Origin: Altica lythri
Lineage: Eukaryota > Arthropoda > Insecta > Coleoptera > Chrysomelidae
Direction of reading: 5' to 3'
DNA length: 64,000 nt
NCBI GenBank assembly: GCA_964028335.1
Contig: OZ034808.1
Span: forward strand, 34,091,379 to 34,155,378
Part shown: positions 51,301-53,619 of the stretch, piece by piece
Numbering within the stretch: position 1 is the stretch's first letter
Layout: each line of letters begins with the position of its first letter
Made by a program: the position numbers and the translations under genes
The notes under the pieces: generated by a model
Seen by the model: only the letters and a program-made list of their open reading frames with translations
What the model was told of the DNA's origin: nothing
The model's database searches: none

Positions 51301-53082
51301 TGATTGACCCAGACAGTACAAGTAAATGGGTAGACAATGTAAATACTGACTCTAGTAATGTTCCTAGGTAGGTAAAGCGGGCATAAGAGTGTAAATAATA
51401 ACGTGTTATAGTATATATATATAAGCCTTGCTTGTTGGAATCCCAAGTATTTGTAAGTTTCGCCTTTCTCCATTGACTGTATAATGTCACCTTTTGGGAG
51501 CTAAACGTCTTCGTCTTTAATGATACCTTTTACGATGTTCAAGGTTTTACACTTGTTAAGACCAAACTCCATATAGATGTCATTGGAGAATTTTTGAGTA
51601 ATATCCAGAAGTTGTCGCATTTGTTGTTGATTTGCGACATAAAGTTTTATATCATCCATATAGAGAAGGTAGGACACAATACTACTGGTGTTTCTGTTGG
51701 CTGTGATTTTGAAATCATATTTTGTGTAATTAAGCAAATGAGGGAAGTGAGTTCAATGTAAGGCAAAACCACAATGGACTTAAAGAGTCGCCTGGTAGAT
51801 TCCCCTACAAATAGCTATCTCGTCAGTTGTTAGAGACTTTTCGTTTAGTTGGAGATAAAGATTTGTTCTTCAGGTTTTTATTATGTTAGAGAGAAAAGTA
51901 AATATGGTAGGGTGAATTTTGTAAATTTCTAATAGCTTAACAAGCCAAGAATGTGACATGCTATCAAAGGCCTTTTTGTAGTCTACAAAGGCAGTGCATA
52001 TATTTCTATGCTTTTTATATGCCTGTTTTAGTTTTACAGAGTCTATAATATTCTTTACACCCCTCGTGCTCTCGTTTACAACCTTTCTGCTCTTCTGCTG
52101 AAATGTTGTTTTGCTCGACATGCTTGTGAACGCGGTTACTTAAACATGATATAAGTATTTTATATAATGTAGGTAAGCACGTAATTGGTCTATATTGAAT
52201 GGATTCTCCGTTTGTTTAATTTTAGGTATCATATTTCTCATACCCAAGTAAGGAAGTTAGGTTTGTCTTTGGATTGTGAATAATACAATCCGTTTCCATT
52301 ATGTTCTTTTGGACCTTAACATATTATTACTATTATTATTATCATTGTTCTATTTGATAGGGGCAGTGGTCCAGATCCTATTAAGCCCATATAAAATACA
52401 CAATTGAAATTCTTATTGTTTGCACGATCAGCGATTCTAACTGCGCCAACCTCCCCCGCCCCGTTTATTACTTTTCGAATTAACCGTATAAACATAAATC
52501 TGCCACCAGACACCCTGTAGTCACGCACGGTCATCAAATACATGTTTCTACTATTAAAGTAAAATATATCAACTTTAAACTCTCTTAAGCATTAAAACAG
52601 ACTAAGATTTGCATTTTTTTGTGCAGAATATATTTTTTTCTAAAGTATTTTGAACAAAAAGTATAGATACTTTGTGTTTTACTGTTATTGAATTATCTAG
52701 CAGTTACCGTGACCATTACTAATAATAAATAAAACATAATTTTTTAGAAAAATGTAGTTTTGTATTTTTCAGAAAAAAAGTATGGTTGACCAATCCAGAT
52801 ATTCCCATTAGAACAACTTTACCATCAATTCCTACCTCGAAATCTGATCAGTACGTCGAATTAGTTAACTCAGACATCGACCGAGATGCTGCTCAAACAA
52901 CCGTTCCATTTTTAGATGCTCAAAAATTAGAATCACTGCAACCAGTGCCATTGAGTGGTGCTGGAATTTTCCATAAGGGTCGGAAATTTTTCGGAGGTTT
53001 CATTACACTTAAACTTATTACATATGACTTTAGTAAGCATATGCAAGCTGTATTTCCGGAGAAAAAAGTCAATATAAACTAA
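25..53082 (+). CDS. Secreted cysteine-rich protein, DUF4803-type, two alternative N-termini (whole gene)
   Basis: Gene-level entry. Form A joins 25-310, 12502-12803, 43790-43934, 45662-45799, 45857-46074, 47431-47651, 50929-51167, 51223-51367 and 52773-53082 (2004 nt, 667 aa plus stop). Form B replaces the first two exons by 34754-34993 and 40432-40707 (1932 nt, 643 aa). Every junction has GT/AG borders and compatible phase, and both totals are multiples of three. The protein starts with a signal peptide, followed by a helical N-terminal part, a conserved block around QSPQQVLYHLF and KGYSMIQFSYMLLKLYNKG, a cysteine-rich block, the motif WWRWLFWHCSYCFCLCDE and a beta-rich C-terminal part. I recall this layout for insect DUF4803 proteins, whose function is unknown to me. 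Secretion is inferred from the leader and the many cysteines. A non-coding 5' exon upstream of the window is possible. Introns total about 51 kb and are mostly transposon debris. Confidence 0.8.
474..1045. repeat. Dispersed tRNA-related repeat, copy 1 of 3
   Basis: This block is repeated at 42050-42510 and 47873-48330. It starts with ACCGACCTCAAAAAAGGAGG, passes through GTTTTCCTTCACCGTATGTG and ends near AAAGCCAAGTAGCAAC. The other two copies contain a stretch whose reverse complement reads GTTCAATCCC, close to a pol III B box, so a minus-strand tRNA-derived SINE is plausible. In this copy the B-box part has been deleted. No protein is encoded. Confidence 0.6.
1078..1256. repeat. Hairpin MITE-like inverted repeat
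   Basis: Positions 1078-1144 and 1190-1256 are nearly perfect inverted copies (about 67 bp each, one or two mismatches) around a 45-bp loop. The loop itself begins with another copy of GAAGTCGGCTCCAA, which also occurs in the left arm. The block lies in the first intron and codes for nothing visible. Confidence 0.8.
1257..1696. other. AT-rich intron sequence
   Basis: I see no gene. Positions 1644-1690 contain TGGTGTGGGCACCACACGAC and CTTCCGAAC. CTTCCGAAC is the reverse complement of the GTTCGGAAG that recurs near 2818 and 2848, so the following repeat block may be bounded by an inverted pair. Confidence 0.4.
1697..2825. repeat. Two direct copies of a ~430-bp noncoding repeat with a CAGA microsatellite
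   Basis: 1697-2122 and 2372-2825 are near-identical direct copies. They differ mainly in a (CAGA)n run, short at about 1991-2006 and longer at 2664-2705. Between them, the motif ATAATTTGACAGCTGTCAGATG occurs in short direct repeats at about 2220 and 2282. Minus-strand open frames of 86 and 72 codons appear in the two copies, but they look like shadows of the repeat rather than genes. Confidence 0.75.
2843..2960 (+). repeat. Helitron-like 5' fragment
   Basis: The run TCTGTTCGTTAGTCTCGCTA, followed by CTGCTGGACCGATTTGG, resembles the 5' region of insect Helitrons (compare CTACTGGACCGATTAG at 54070 in the Helitron of this window). No 3' end is attached, so this is a fragment. The assignment is by recalled similarity only. 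Confidence 0.4.
3390..4190 (-). pseudogene. Tc1-like transposase, degenerate
   Basis: Read on the minus strand, 4136-3903 encodes a Tc1-type helix-turn-helix with SRSAVQRAVRRFNDTGNF and a GRPGSGR-like hinge (here RRPGSGRIRATS). Further downstream, in several frames, come NVLFSDESRFYLRSPDGRER and SVMVWAGI, typical of the DDE domain of Tc1 elements. Frameshifts and stops separate these pieces. CACTCAGGTGCAAAAAAAT at about 3128 may belong to a terminal repeat, but I could not find a matching far end. Confidence 0.75.
4411..4960. other. A-rich region ending in a Helitron-like 3' remnant
   Basis: This stretch is dominated by A-rich low-complexity sequence (AAAAATTGAAAAAAG types). Near 4880 it reads GCGGTACGAAGTGTAATAA, which resembles the 3' hairpin of the Helitron at 55095 (GCGGTACGAAGTCCGC). 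A decayed Helitron 3' end is plausible. The 67-codon minus-strand frame here is low complexity and not a gene. Confidence 0.4.
5048..5684. repeat. MITE with long imperfect inverted arms
   Basis: 5048-5300 and 5487-5684 are imperfect inverted copies. For example CCATAAATTCGAACCTTTTC pairs with GAAAAGTTCGGATTTATGG, and CCAAAATATTCTACATTACA pairs with TGTAATGTGGAATATTTTGG. The short open frames inside on both strands are shadows of this symmetry. Confidence 0.7.
5685..6555. other. Intron sequence without recognised gene
   Basis: Mostly AT-rich. 6390-6560 contains CGGCCGGACCGATTTGGCCC and a following GC-richer block of the kind seen in dispersed repeats, but I found no second copy in the window. 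Confidence 0.3.
6556..6915 (-). other. Unrecognised open reading frame
   Basis: A minus-strand frame of 119 codons starts at 6915. It contains LLTKIEKMLDQKVLQMSKII and SFHANQQEEYRFKYFYQIGN. I do not recognise it. On the same strand the sequence GCTTATAAGGTAATTATT near 6620 could be a donor site, so an exon of a transposon gene or retrocopy is possible. No acceptor or partner exon was found, and chance is not excluded in this AT-rich DNA. Confidence 0.2.
7030..7330 (-). pseudogene. LINE fragment with RNase H end
   Basis: On the minus strand, QCQLVWVPVHRGIQGNDKSD followed by KLARRE matches the C-terminal RNase H motif (W-V-P-x-H-x-G-x-x-G-N-x-x-x-D) of R1/Jockey-type LINEs. Stops follow. A related fragment lies at 31790-32170, sharing for example TTGTAC(G/T)TCTTCCATTG. 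Confidence 0.65.
7500..8080. other. Intron sequence, nothing recognised
   Basis: I see no reading frame, inverted repeat or repeat copy worth naming here. Confidence 0.4.
8081..9525 (+). mobile_element. Mariner/Tc1-superfamily element with long TIRs and broken transposase
   Basis: The ends 8081-8190 and about 9420-9525 are inverted copies of roughly 100 bp with mismatches; both contain ATGGGTGATAGTATG and ATTAACGGTTTCAGAG or close variants. Between them lie pieces of a DDE transposase on the + strand. 8309-8551 carries GNVREALRLYDVDALSN and GRPRSV, an N-terminal DNA-binding region. 8791-9120 carries WFQHDSVPAHFS and GERWIGRGT, the second catalytic D region. After a frame change, FKPH and IDFFL-like residues follow. 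Stops and frameshifts after 8551 and at 9121 make it non-functional. Confidence 0.8.
9526..10130. other. AT-rich intron sequence
   Basis: Nothing recognisable on either strand. Confidence 0.4.
10131..10523. repeat. MITE with ~120-bp terminal inverted repeats
   Basis: 10131-10250 and 10400-10523 are inverted copies with few mismatches: AACCTAAGTTTTTTATATAA pairs with TTATATAAAAAACTTAGGTT, and CTTTACTAAGCATCGTCAG pairs with CTGACGTTGCTTAGTAAAG. The 150-bp centre has no similarity to the arms and no reading frame. Confidence 0.85.
10588..12172 (+). mobile_element. TIR element family TGAAGTAAAACTTCT, copies I and II
   Basis: Left ends of the type TGAAGTAAAACTTCTTTAG occur at about 10588, 11774 and 13114. 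Right ends with AGTTTTACTTCAATCGCGCG followed by TAAAGGTTACACGCACA occur at about 12140 and 14277. Inside copy I, 11051-11096 encodes MNKQCGFINEESDEKIL, which is repeated almost exactly in copy III at 13390 and is followed in both by a GTGA donor-like site. 11222-11345 encodes a basic KRKINCERQRGYYKRQKD stretch. These look like small exons of a lost or unrecognised transposase. The left end at 11774 is nested, so copy I may be truncated by copy II. Confidence 0.6.
10698..10941. mobile_element. Small hAT-like MITE with 8-9 bp target duplication
   Basis: The insert starts ATGGGCGCCGGCAGCAGGGT and ends CCTAGCGGCGCTCATG, which are imperfect inverted ends. It is flanked on both sides by CGATTTTGC (10689-10697 and 10942-10950). 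The related copy at about 13220 reads CACGATTTCGCCTAC without the insert and so acts as an empty site. The target length suggests hAT-type integration. Confidence 0.75.
12502..12803 (+). CDS. Exon 2A of the DUF4803-type gene
   Basis: Acceptor TTTTTTTAATTTTTTAG ends at 12501. The exon begins with GT, completing the codon split by exon 1A, and runs open for 100 codons to the donor CAG/GTCAGT at 12804, in phase 0. Recognisable parts are DRVRLELRLNDLLNYMTRTD, ERLTLEDFARMAVSHDSNSI and ITNLMERIHAFVAP. The phase fits exon 3 at 43790, giving LLLKDLQ followed by EVEGAMLCDS, the order I recall for the family. Confidence 0.8.
13114..14310 (+). mobile_element. TIR element family TGAAGTAAAACTTCT, copy III
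   Basis: The left end at 13114 and the right end at about 14277-14305 match the other copies. 13390-13450 encodes MNRQSGFINEESDEKIL, then GTGAGTAG, a good donor. No downstream exon is kept; instead a LINE endonuclease fragment sits inside. Confidence 0.6.
13500..13960 (-). pseudogene. LINE endonuclease-domain fragment
   Basis: Minus-strand frames show HGGVLILTKSSIEIKKHDCL, LSLEVDIEIS, NIYRSPSGNFNTFIDRLSSA and CGDFNIDF. These are hallmarks of the apurinic-type endonuclease of CR1/L2/Jockey-group LINEs, with the G-D-F-N catalytic motif. Stops interrupt it. It lies inside copy III of the TIR family. Confidence 0.75.
14311..14904. other. AT-rich sequence, nothing recognised
   Basis: Very AT-rich. 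No reading frame or symmetry stood out. Confidence 0.4.
14905..15175. repeat. Two tandem ~135-bp repeats
   Basis: GATATTATAAAATTAACAA starts both units (about 14905 and 15040), and both contain TTTTAAAAGAATG, then TATTAGATTTTTAGTAATT and TAGTAGGCGAA near their ends. No coding content. Confidence 0.75.
15930..16280. repeat. Two tandem ~185-bp repeats
   Basis: Both units contain ATTTGGTATA-AGATTGTTGAATT or a near variant, TTTTCAATATTAGTTAA and GAGAGAATAG/AAGAGAATAG. The second has a poly-T run at 16167-16181. Confidence 0.7.
16281..17120. other. AT-rich intron sequence
   Basis: No gene seen. 16822-16842 (GTAGGAACAAAGTTCCTTCGG) is an imperfect inverted match to 17235-17257 (CGTAAGGAACTTAGTTCC), so a MITE of about 430 bp may span 16820-17260. 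The inner sequence shows no further symmetry. Confidence 0.35.
17121..17146 (-). pseudogene. tRNA-Gly 3' fragment
   Basis: The reverse complement reads GGGTTCGATTCCCGG followed by CCGATGC. This is the T arm and 3' acceptor strand of eukaryotic tRNA-Gly. The D and anticodon arms are absent upstream on that strand, so it is a fragment, perhaps part of a retroelement or tRNA-derived repeat. It could also be the trace of a primer-binding site. Confidence 0.6.
17690..18930 (+). pseudogene. CR1/L2-like LINE reverse transcriptase, degenerate
   Basis: 17884-18273 encodes the front of a reverse transcriptase: GLDKIPTLLLKDWAPELTPV, PVPKKG and SNYRPIVLLSVISKIMEK. After a frameshift, 18331-18669 continues with NAGVPQGSALVPTLFLVHIN. 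The catalytic box, normally F-A-D-D, reads FAYDSNLH, so a catalytic aspartate is lost. The C-terminal part (LHYAGWYNDLPGL) is in yet another frame. Frameshifts plus the lost aspartate make it inactive. Confidence 0.85.
19066..19460 (+). repeat. Possible solo LTR
   Basis: The segment begins TGTTACGACTCGAGGCGGAC. It contains a promoter-like TATATAGGTATAAGG followed 25-30 bases later by GAGTACAGTACAGTAGTTG, and then repeated AT-rich elements. The TGTTACGAC start and TATA-to-initiator spacing resemble Gypsy LTRs of insects. No matching second LTR or primer-binding site is adjacent; the 3' end is broken by the next repeat. Confidence 0.35.
19461..19925. repeat. Interleaved inverted repeats (A-B-A'-B') with hairpin-family ends
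   Basis: 19461-19593 has the ATAGTATATT...GTATACTAT ends of the hairpin family described below. Arm A (19479-19520, containing TTGAATTTTCGGCCCTGCGC) pairs with A' (19832-19874). Arm B (19593-19622, containing CATACCTCGGTCGAAAGTAC) pairs with B' (19893-19923). The order A, B, A', B' is interleaved rather than nested. Short frames on both strands here are shadows. Confidence 0.7.
19926..21469. other. AT-rich intron sequence
   Basis: No gene recognised. 20640-20900 contains TTTTGCTCCGGGAAAAGTCA and GGTTATAACTTTTAAACCG, of the type found in dispersed repeats, but there is no second copy here. Confidence 0.35.
21470..22014 (-). pseudogene. LINE polyprotein linker region, 3' part of a split LINE
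   Basis: A 133-codon minus-strand frame contains PQHILSMIRQKRLLYRRFIQ and IKTEWNRLNARMR, the segment between endonuclease and reverse transcriptase in Jockey-group LINEs. The endonuclease part of what seems the same element lies at 23850-24200 on the same strand, separated by an inserted AT-rich element. Confidence 0.75.
22100..23860. mobile_element. AT-rich TIR element inserted in a LINE
   Basis: The two ends are imperfect inverted copies of about 250-300 bp. Near the left end are TAAGAACGTTCTTAAAAC and GTATAAACGTTTATAAAACA; near the right end are TGTAAACGTTCTTACAG and TGTATAAACGTTTATATAAC. Many TTATAAA and ACGTTT words repeat within the arms. The interior has no recognisable protein. It splits the LINE described on either side. 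Confidence 0.6.
23850..24200 (-). pseudogene. LINE endonuclease fragment, 5' part of the split LINE
   Basis: On the minus strand, PKVVLMGDLNSRHTQFGDHY followed by SNQNGRILANQLINL matches the endonuclease of Jockey/R1-group LINEs (G-D-L-N-S motif). It is truncated upstream and ends at the inserted element. Confidence 0.75.
24500..26340 (+). pseudogene. Degenerate Jockey/R1-type LINE
   Basis: In order on the + strand: 24560-24720 has SFSPFKSPGLDGVYPAVQQW, the start of the reverse transcriptase; 25540-25620 has DSNLTWRIRIHENH, near its C-terminal end; 26120-26190 has NLHRIVGLATGHC, from the end of the RNase H region. All are separated by stops, frameshifts and deletions. Confidence 0.65.
26445..26577. 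repeat. Hairpin insertion (ATAGTATATTGTG-end family), type 1
   Basis: The ends are ATATAGTGTGTGGCACGGG and CCTTGCCACACAATATACTAT. The inverted arms include GATTTCTGACCGG and CTAGTCAGAAATCGTC, and a central self-complementary CTCGCTTCGCTCGG. Near-identical copies lie at 33092-33226 and, in shorter form, 33875-33981. Confidence 0.8.
26578..28997. other. Intron sequence without recognised gene
   Basis: Minus-strand frames at 26694-26906, 27129-27383 and 27359-27550 are open for 63-84 codons, but I recognise none. The last two overlap in different frames with ordinary composition, so a frameshifted fragment of an unknown element is possible. 27700-28870 is plain AT-rich DNA. Confidence 0.3.
28998..29533. 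repeat. Large palindromic foldback element with TGTGGCTGAGCT motifs
   Basis: The arms 29002-29268 and 29275-29530 are inverted copies with only a few bases between them. The outer ends pair AAATCTCTGACAGGGTGTAA with the region of TTACAACCTGTCAGATAATT. Each arm holds several copies of TGTGGCTGAGCT or its complement AGCTCAGCCACA, so the arms can also pair within themselves. Confidence 0.85.
29538..30587 (-). repeat. Tandem duplication of a LINE C-terminal fragment
   Basis: 29538-30010 and 30117-30587 are direct copies at a visibly high identity (period about 578 bp). On the minus strand each encodes a decayed segment with LGHVYRGKNYELLRLI-like residues and NWISNFLRQRF. I read this as the C-terminal tail downstream of a LINE reverse transcriptase. 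Both are broken by stops. Confidence 0.65.
30588..31242. other. AT-rich intron sequence
   Basis: Nothing recognised. Short frames on the + strand at 30837-31028 look like chance. Confidence 0.35.
31243..31370. repeat. Hairpin insertion (ATAGTATATTGTG-end family), type 2
   Basis: The arms pair GGTTAGAATGAAAATTCGAT with ATCGAATTTTCATTCTAACC. The centre contains CTCGCTACGCTCGCG. The right end is ACAGAATATACTATT, as in the other family members, but the arm sequence is unrelated to them. Confidence 0.8.
31790..32170 (-). pseudogene. LINE RNase H-region fragment, second copy
   Basis: On the minus strand this resembles the 7030-7330 fragment (shared TCTTCCATTG, GACCCATTCC and CTCTCTGAATT-like words). 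It contains ITILCHWIAK-like and SWNGSMNQW residues in changing frames. Strongly decayed. Confidence 0.5.
32740..33091. repeat. Repeat family with CATGCATTGAAACAGC ends, copy 1
   Basis: The left end TATCACATGCATTAAAACAG and the right end CAAAACTCGCTGTTTCAATA are inverted. Internal blocks CAGACCAATTCAACTGTCAG and TGCCCTAGG(G/T) recur in the copy at 33970. A type 1 hairpin insertion follows directly at 33092. The 92- and 113-codon frames here are not recognised proteins. Confidence 0.55.
33092..33226. repeat. Hairpin insertion type 1, second copy
   Basis: Almost the same sequence as 26445-26577, including GTGGCACGGGATGAAACAAA and the CTCGCTTCGCTCGG centre. The flanking TTATATGAAAA also resembles that of the first copy, so hairpin and flank may be parts of one larger element. 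Confidence 0.8.
33227..33874. other. AT-rich intron sequence
   Basis: No gene or repeat recognised. Confidence 0.4.
33875..33981. repeat. Hairpin insertion type 1, third copy, inverted and shortened
   Basis: It reads in the opposite orientation to the other two copies, starting ATAGTATATTGTGTGGCAAG and ending GTGCCACACACTATAT. The centre has been deleted from CTCGCTTCGCTCGG down to a few bases. Confidence 0.8.
33970..34255. repeat. Repeat family with CATTGAAACAGC ends, copy 2 (palindromic)
   Basis: The outer ends pair GCATTGAAACAGCGAGTTTT with AACTAGCTGTTTCAATGCAT. Inner arms pair AATGCAACTGTCAGTCAGAA with TTCTGACTGACAGTTACATT, closing on GTTTCTGCCCTAGTGGAG / CTCCCCTAGGGCAGAAAC. It is nearly a full palindrome. 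Confidence 0.75.
34754..34993 (+). CDS. Exon 1B: alternative signal-peptide exon of the DUF4803-type gene
   Basis: The ATG at 34754 opens MNLQKTFLLLVSVFCIGQS, a clear secretory leader. An acidic helical stretch with LWQDVLRFADNNIKETEVV follows. The exon ends at a strong donor AAA/GTAAGT (34994) in phase 0. The next phase-0 acceptor with coding sequence is at 40432. The layout (leader, short helical segment, donor) parallels exon 1A, but the sequence is different. A second promoter upstream is implied; a TATA-like AAATAAATATTTAATG lies about 50 bases before the ATG. A separate small gene cannot be excluded. Confidence 0.65.
35190..36760. mobile_element. Foldback-like element with tandem-repeat arms around a small ORF
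   Basis: The left arm (about 35190-35810) and right arm (about 36215-36760) are inverted to each other, and each consists of about four tandem units of 125-145 bp. A landmark of each left unit is ATGTTTTTTGGGGCGCTGAT (or a variant), at about 35260, 35407, 35548 and 35690. In the right arm its complement ATCAGCGCCCCAAAAAACAT, or a variant, occurs at about 36296, 36433, 36574 and 36717. Units also share CCCCTATTGGGG-type palindromes. The centre has a 77-codon ORF and a poly(A) signal. This is the architecture of Drosophila FB and Galileo elements; kinship to them is inference. Confidence 0.75.
35877..36110 (+). CDS. Small acidic protein in the centre of the foldback element
   Basis: Seventy-seven codons from ATG to stop. 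The protein is very acidic: it opens with IQDFDETEDLEEEIQLELEP and continues through GSEVDWDETTTEFDEDEE to a short C-terminal SSRKIPRLDLDITV. Two AATAAA signals at 36157-36168 lie 47 bases after the stop. I do not recognise a family. Acidic leaders of this kind occur at the N-terminus of piggyBac-like and other transposases, so it may be a remnant exon, but the neat stop and poly(A) signal also suit a complete short gene. Upstream acceptor sites are weak. Confidence 0.5.
   Translation: MLTIQDFDETEDLEEEIQLELEPEILIQETENQWDTNDFCDSQIGSEVDWDETTTEFDEDEEISSRKIPRLDLDITV
36761..38394. other. GC-richer repeat-like block in AT-rich intron
   Basis: 36900-37930 is clearly richer in G and C than its surroundings and ends with GTACAAATAAAGAAAG, a 3'-end-like signal. 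It contains GATTGCCGAAACGTTGATCG and CCACAATTAAACGCTGG. It may be the 3' untranslated part of a retroelement. The 79-codon minus frame at 36941-37180 is unrecognised. The rest is AT-rich. Confidence 0.35.
38395..38868. mobile_element. MITE with 33-bp TIRs and TA target duplication
   Basis: The left end CTCTAGTCAACATCTTCAAA and the right end TTTGAAGATGTTGACTAGAG are perfect inverted copies, 33 bp each (38395-38427 and 38836-38868). Both are flanked by TA. The inside contains a GC-rich GGTAGCGCGCGCATGCCGC and no transposase. TA duplication suggests mobilisation by a Tc1/mariner-type enzyme. Confidence 0.85.
39131..40182. mobile_element. TIR element with AGAAGTTAAACTTCT ends
   Basis: The left end GTAGAAGTTAAACTTCTATG followed by CACGCGCCCGGG pairs with the right end CCGGGCGCGCGAATAGAAG and TATAACTTCT. 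The similarity continues to AAATTTGTATG (about 50 bp). The inner 66-codon frame at 39272 is open but unrecognised. It lies between exons 1B and 2B. Confidence 0.7.
40432..40707 (+). CDS. Exon 2B of the DUF4803-type gene
   Basis: A phase-0 exon of 92 codons, from acceptor CAAAAAAG at 40431 to donor AAG/GTATTG at 40708. It encodes GSLDSVWSFQLALADLRSIY, AWLDLASTVLYDKDNVNES and IIIKERLFENAKK, a helical stretch without cysteines. It ends in phase 0, like exon 2A, and so can join exon 3. The acceptor lacks a strong pyrimidine tract; a nearby alternative start is possible, because the frame is open back to 40381. Confidence 0.7.
40867..40973. repeat. Hairpin insertion (ATAGTATATT-end family), type 3
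   Basis: The ends are AATAGTATATTACATAACG and AAGTAATGTATACTATTT. The inner ACGAGTGTGGAAAGGC, CACACGAGTGCG and CTACGAGTGTGAAC words give a looser hairpin. Confidence 0.7.
41250..41320 (+). other. tRNA-like sequence
   Basis: TGTTAGCTCATTG resembles a pol III A box, and TGTTCGATTCC, about 40 bases later, matches a B box. The intervening arms do not fold into a standard cloverleaf by eye. It may be the head of a SINE. Confidence 0.35.
41480..42040 (-). pseudogene. Ty3/Gypsy pol remnant (reverse transcriptase and integrase pieces)
   Basis: Minus-strand reading gives LQEVVNRLK...KKKC near 41900, like the end of a Gypsy reverse transcriptase. Further along come SEHQRD and GHISLFLLAYRSA near 41660, a hallmark of the Gypsy integrase core. 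Stops and an internal deletion separate them. Confidence 0.6.
42050..42510. repeat. Dispersed tRNA-related repeat, copy 2 of 3
   Basis: Matches copies at 474 and 47873. It contains GTCTCTTCTCACAAGGAGAA, TTTTCCTTCACCGTATGTGC and GGGATTGAACCCACAACCTC, whose complement contains the B-box-like GGTTCAATCCC. Confidence 0.65.
42511..43789. other. Intron sequence, unrecognised
   Basis: A 67-codon minus frame at 43059-43262 (TKKHILSVNRLVRSSSDYKT) and flanking broken frames may be remains of a transposase, but I cannot name a family. 43500-43789 is AT-rich and ends in the pyrimidine tract of the exon 3 acceptor. Confidence 0.3.
43790..43934 (+). CDS. Exon 3, first shared exon of the DUF4803-type gene
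   Basis: Acceptor TTTTTTATTTTAG ends at 43789. The exon reads EVEGAMLCDSKQSPQQVLYH, then ALTELKGYSMIQFSYMLLKL, the best conserved helical block I recall for the family. The donor AAAG/GTAAAG leaves one base (phase 1). Confidence 0.85.
44100..44460 (-). pseudogene. LINE reverse-transcriptase C-terminal fragment
   Basis: A 97-codon minus frame has ATIYKTYICPILDYASIWNP and LEQAQRRISRLSPAICNLYS, then KERLQILGLCSLQERKL. This is the thumb/C-terminal segment typical of CR1/Jockey/RTE-group LINEs. No other part of the element is attached. Confidence 0.75.
44750..45395. repeat. Tandem array of about four ~170-bp degenerate units
   Basis: Each unit contains a version of ATCCAAGCTT, then CATACATGAAAGATTTGGAG and ACCTAGGTTGCCA, followed by GAACTAAAATA. 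The last unit is truncated. On the minus strand the first unit is open for 66 codons; the others are broken, so I regard it as a satellite-like array in intron 3. Confidence 0.75.
45662..45799 (+). CDS. Exon 4 of the DUF4803-type gene
   Basis: Acceptor CTTATTTTCAG. The split glycine codon then gives KGNFTAESQIMRERFEERSN and VMEQASRQFWMCDPKRHIK. NFT is a possible N-glycosylation site. Donor AAAC/GTGAGT in phase 1; the following intron is only 57 bases. Confidence 0.85.
45857..46074 (+). CDS. Exon 5 of the DUF4803-type gene (cysteine-rich)
   Basis: Begins ETYEEITQLLQGYVQNEVDL, then a block with nine cysteines (CREN-C, HGC, LFC, RRC, NCQ, ICPS), presumably disulphide-bonded outside the cell. 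Donor TCC/GTAAGT in phase 0. Confidence 0.88.
46160..46990 (-). repeat. Probable LTR with primer-binding site
   Basis: On the minus strand the sequence TTTGGCGCCCAACGGC (about 46164-46180) looks like a primer-binding site of the TGGCGCCCAAC type used by insect Gypsy elements. It is preceded by a GC-richer 700-800 bp block (46190-46990) that would be the LTR. No internal gag-pol follows, so only a fragment remains. LTR borders are not precise. Confidence 0.4.
47431..47651 (+). CDS. Exon 6 of the DUF4803-type gene (tryptophan/cysteine motif)
   Basis: Acceptor CTCGATTTTTAG, phase 0. Encodes RRYEYIEFENGRVLGRKQSC, KVDSW and the striking WWRWLFWHCSYCFCLCDE, then NMRPVISNRSAN. Donor AATAT/GTAAGT in phase 2. 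Confidence 0.88.
47873..48330. repeat. Dispersed tRNA-related repeat, copy 3 of 3
   Basis: Same head as copy 1 (ACCGACTTCAAAAAAAGAGG) and same tail as copies 1 and 2 (TCACGATGTTTTCCTTCACC, GGGATTGAACTCAGTACCTC). The middle part is deleted relative to copy 2. Confidence 0.65.
48331..48905. other. AT-rich intron sequence
   Basis: An 86-codon minus frame at 48211-48471 spans the repeat edge and is not a gene. Nothing else recognised. Confidence 0.35.
48906..50703. mobile_element. 1.8-kb foldback element
   Basis: The outer ends pair CGGTCCGTCCCATTACGGGC (48914-48933) with GCCTGTAATGGGACGGACCG (50675-50694). Long inner arms, about 48980-49425 and 49638-50092, are inverted copies at high identity (for example CCATTATTATAGAAAATAAA with TTTATTTTCTATAATAATGG) around a 200-bp centre. 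Between the right inner arm and the outer end, a 60-bp piece with CAATCCACCATAATTGACTT is present twice (50298 and 50456), part of a 158-bp direct duplication. No transposase is visible. Confidence 0.8.
50929..51167 (+). CDS. Exon 7 of the DUF4803-type gene
   Basis: Acceptor ATATTTTTTAG; the split codon restores ATG. Encodes VVTGMRFVKHNRIIHIQIQE, LLPGGNIDLSTIRWKPVEDY and DYHTFTWDRRAIDLDDLEAE, ending VLTG. Donor ACAG/GTTAAA in phase 1. A beta-rich repeat seems to be present, because VVTGMRFVK here and VLTGIRFKE at the next junction are alike. Confidence 0.85.
51223..51367 (+). CDS. Exon 8 of the DUF4803-type gene
   Basis: A 55-base intron precedes it. Encodes IRFKEIGSHLNFEIFTTQFD, then FETGKLIDPDSTSKWVDN. 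Donor CCTAG/GTAGGT in phase 2. Confidence 0.85.
51480..52300 (-). pseudogene. LINE reverse-transcriptase fragment (R2-like type)
   Basis: Minus frames show QAYKKHRNICTAFVDYKKAF and DSMSHSWLVKLLEIYKI (52121-51870), then SYLLYMDDIKLYVANQQQMR and GLNKCKTLNIVKG (51737-51501). The YMDD box is intact, but a frameshift and deletion separate the pieces. It lies in the last intron, antisense to the host gene. Confidence 0.8.
52773..53082 (+). CDS. Exon 9, last exon of the DUF4803-type gene
   Basis: Acceptor TTGTATTTTTCAG. Encodes KKVWLTNPDIPIRTTLPSIP, DQYVELVNSDIDRDAAQTTV, PFLDAQ and PLSGAGIFHKGRKFFGGFIT, ending MQAVFPEKKVNIN and a stop. Confidence 0.88.
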
Positions 53083-53119
53083 AAAGACATTATAGTGTGT
53101 AAGAAAGTAAATAATTATA

Positions 53120-53125
53120 AATAAA
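53120..53125 (+). terminator. Polyadenylation signal of the DUF4803-type gene
   Basis: AATAAA lies 37 bases after the stop codon and is followed by TTGTGTTTTATTC, a GT-rich downstream stretch. Confidence 0.6.
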
Positions 53126-53619
53126 TTGTGTTTTATTCAAACAAAATGAAAATATTATAGTTACCCAGTGATATTATTATAATAATAATAAACTGCCTTT
53201 GTTATATTCAACACTTATTTCATTTAAAAACCTTTACAACTCATATTCCTCAAACAACTGTGCACTACAGTATTAAAAGTTGTATCACACTGTTATGAGT
53301 ATTTGTTTCTTTACTTTACATTTATTTCGGGTCTGGTGTGACATTTGAGATAAAGTAAATTGATTATACATTTGTTGGTGAAATGTTTTCCTGAGTTTCT
53401 TTATTGTGGTTTCTAAGTTTGGCTTTGATTGACTGATTTTTATAGACTTCATTGTGCATTTATTGTATTTCAATCTTCTTTCTGTTTCACATAAATTAGG
53501 GGTATGTTACAAATACTTGATTAAATTGATTAGCATGTCTTTTACACTCAGAGATAATATATATTATTATATTGCCTCTGTTTACACCTTTAGATGTTAT
53601 ATTCTGAAAACAGGTCGGA
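53126..53619. other. 3' flank, AT-rich
   Basis: No gene seen. Confidence 0.4.
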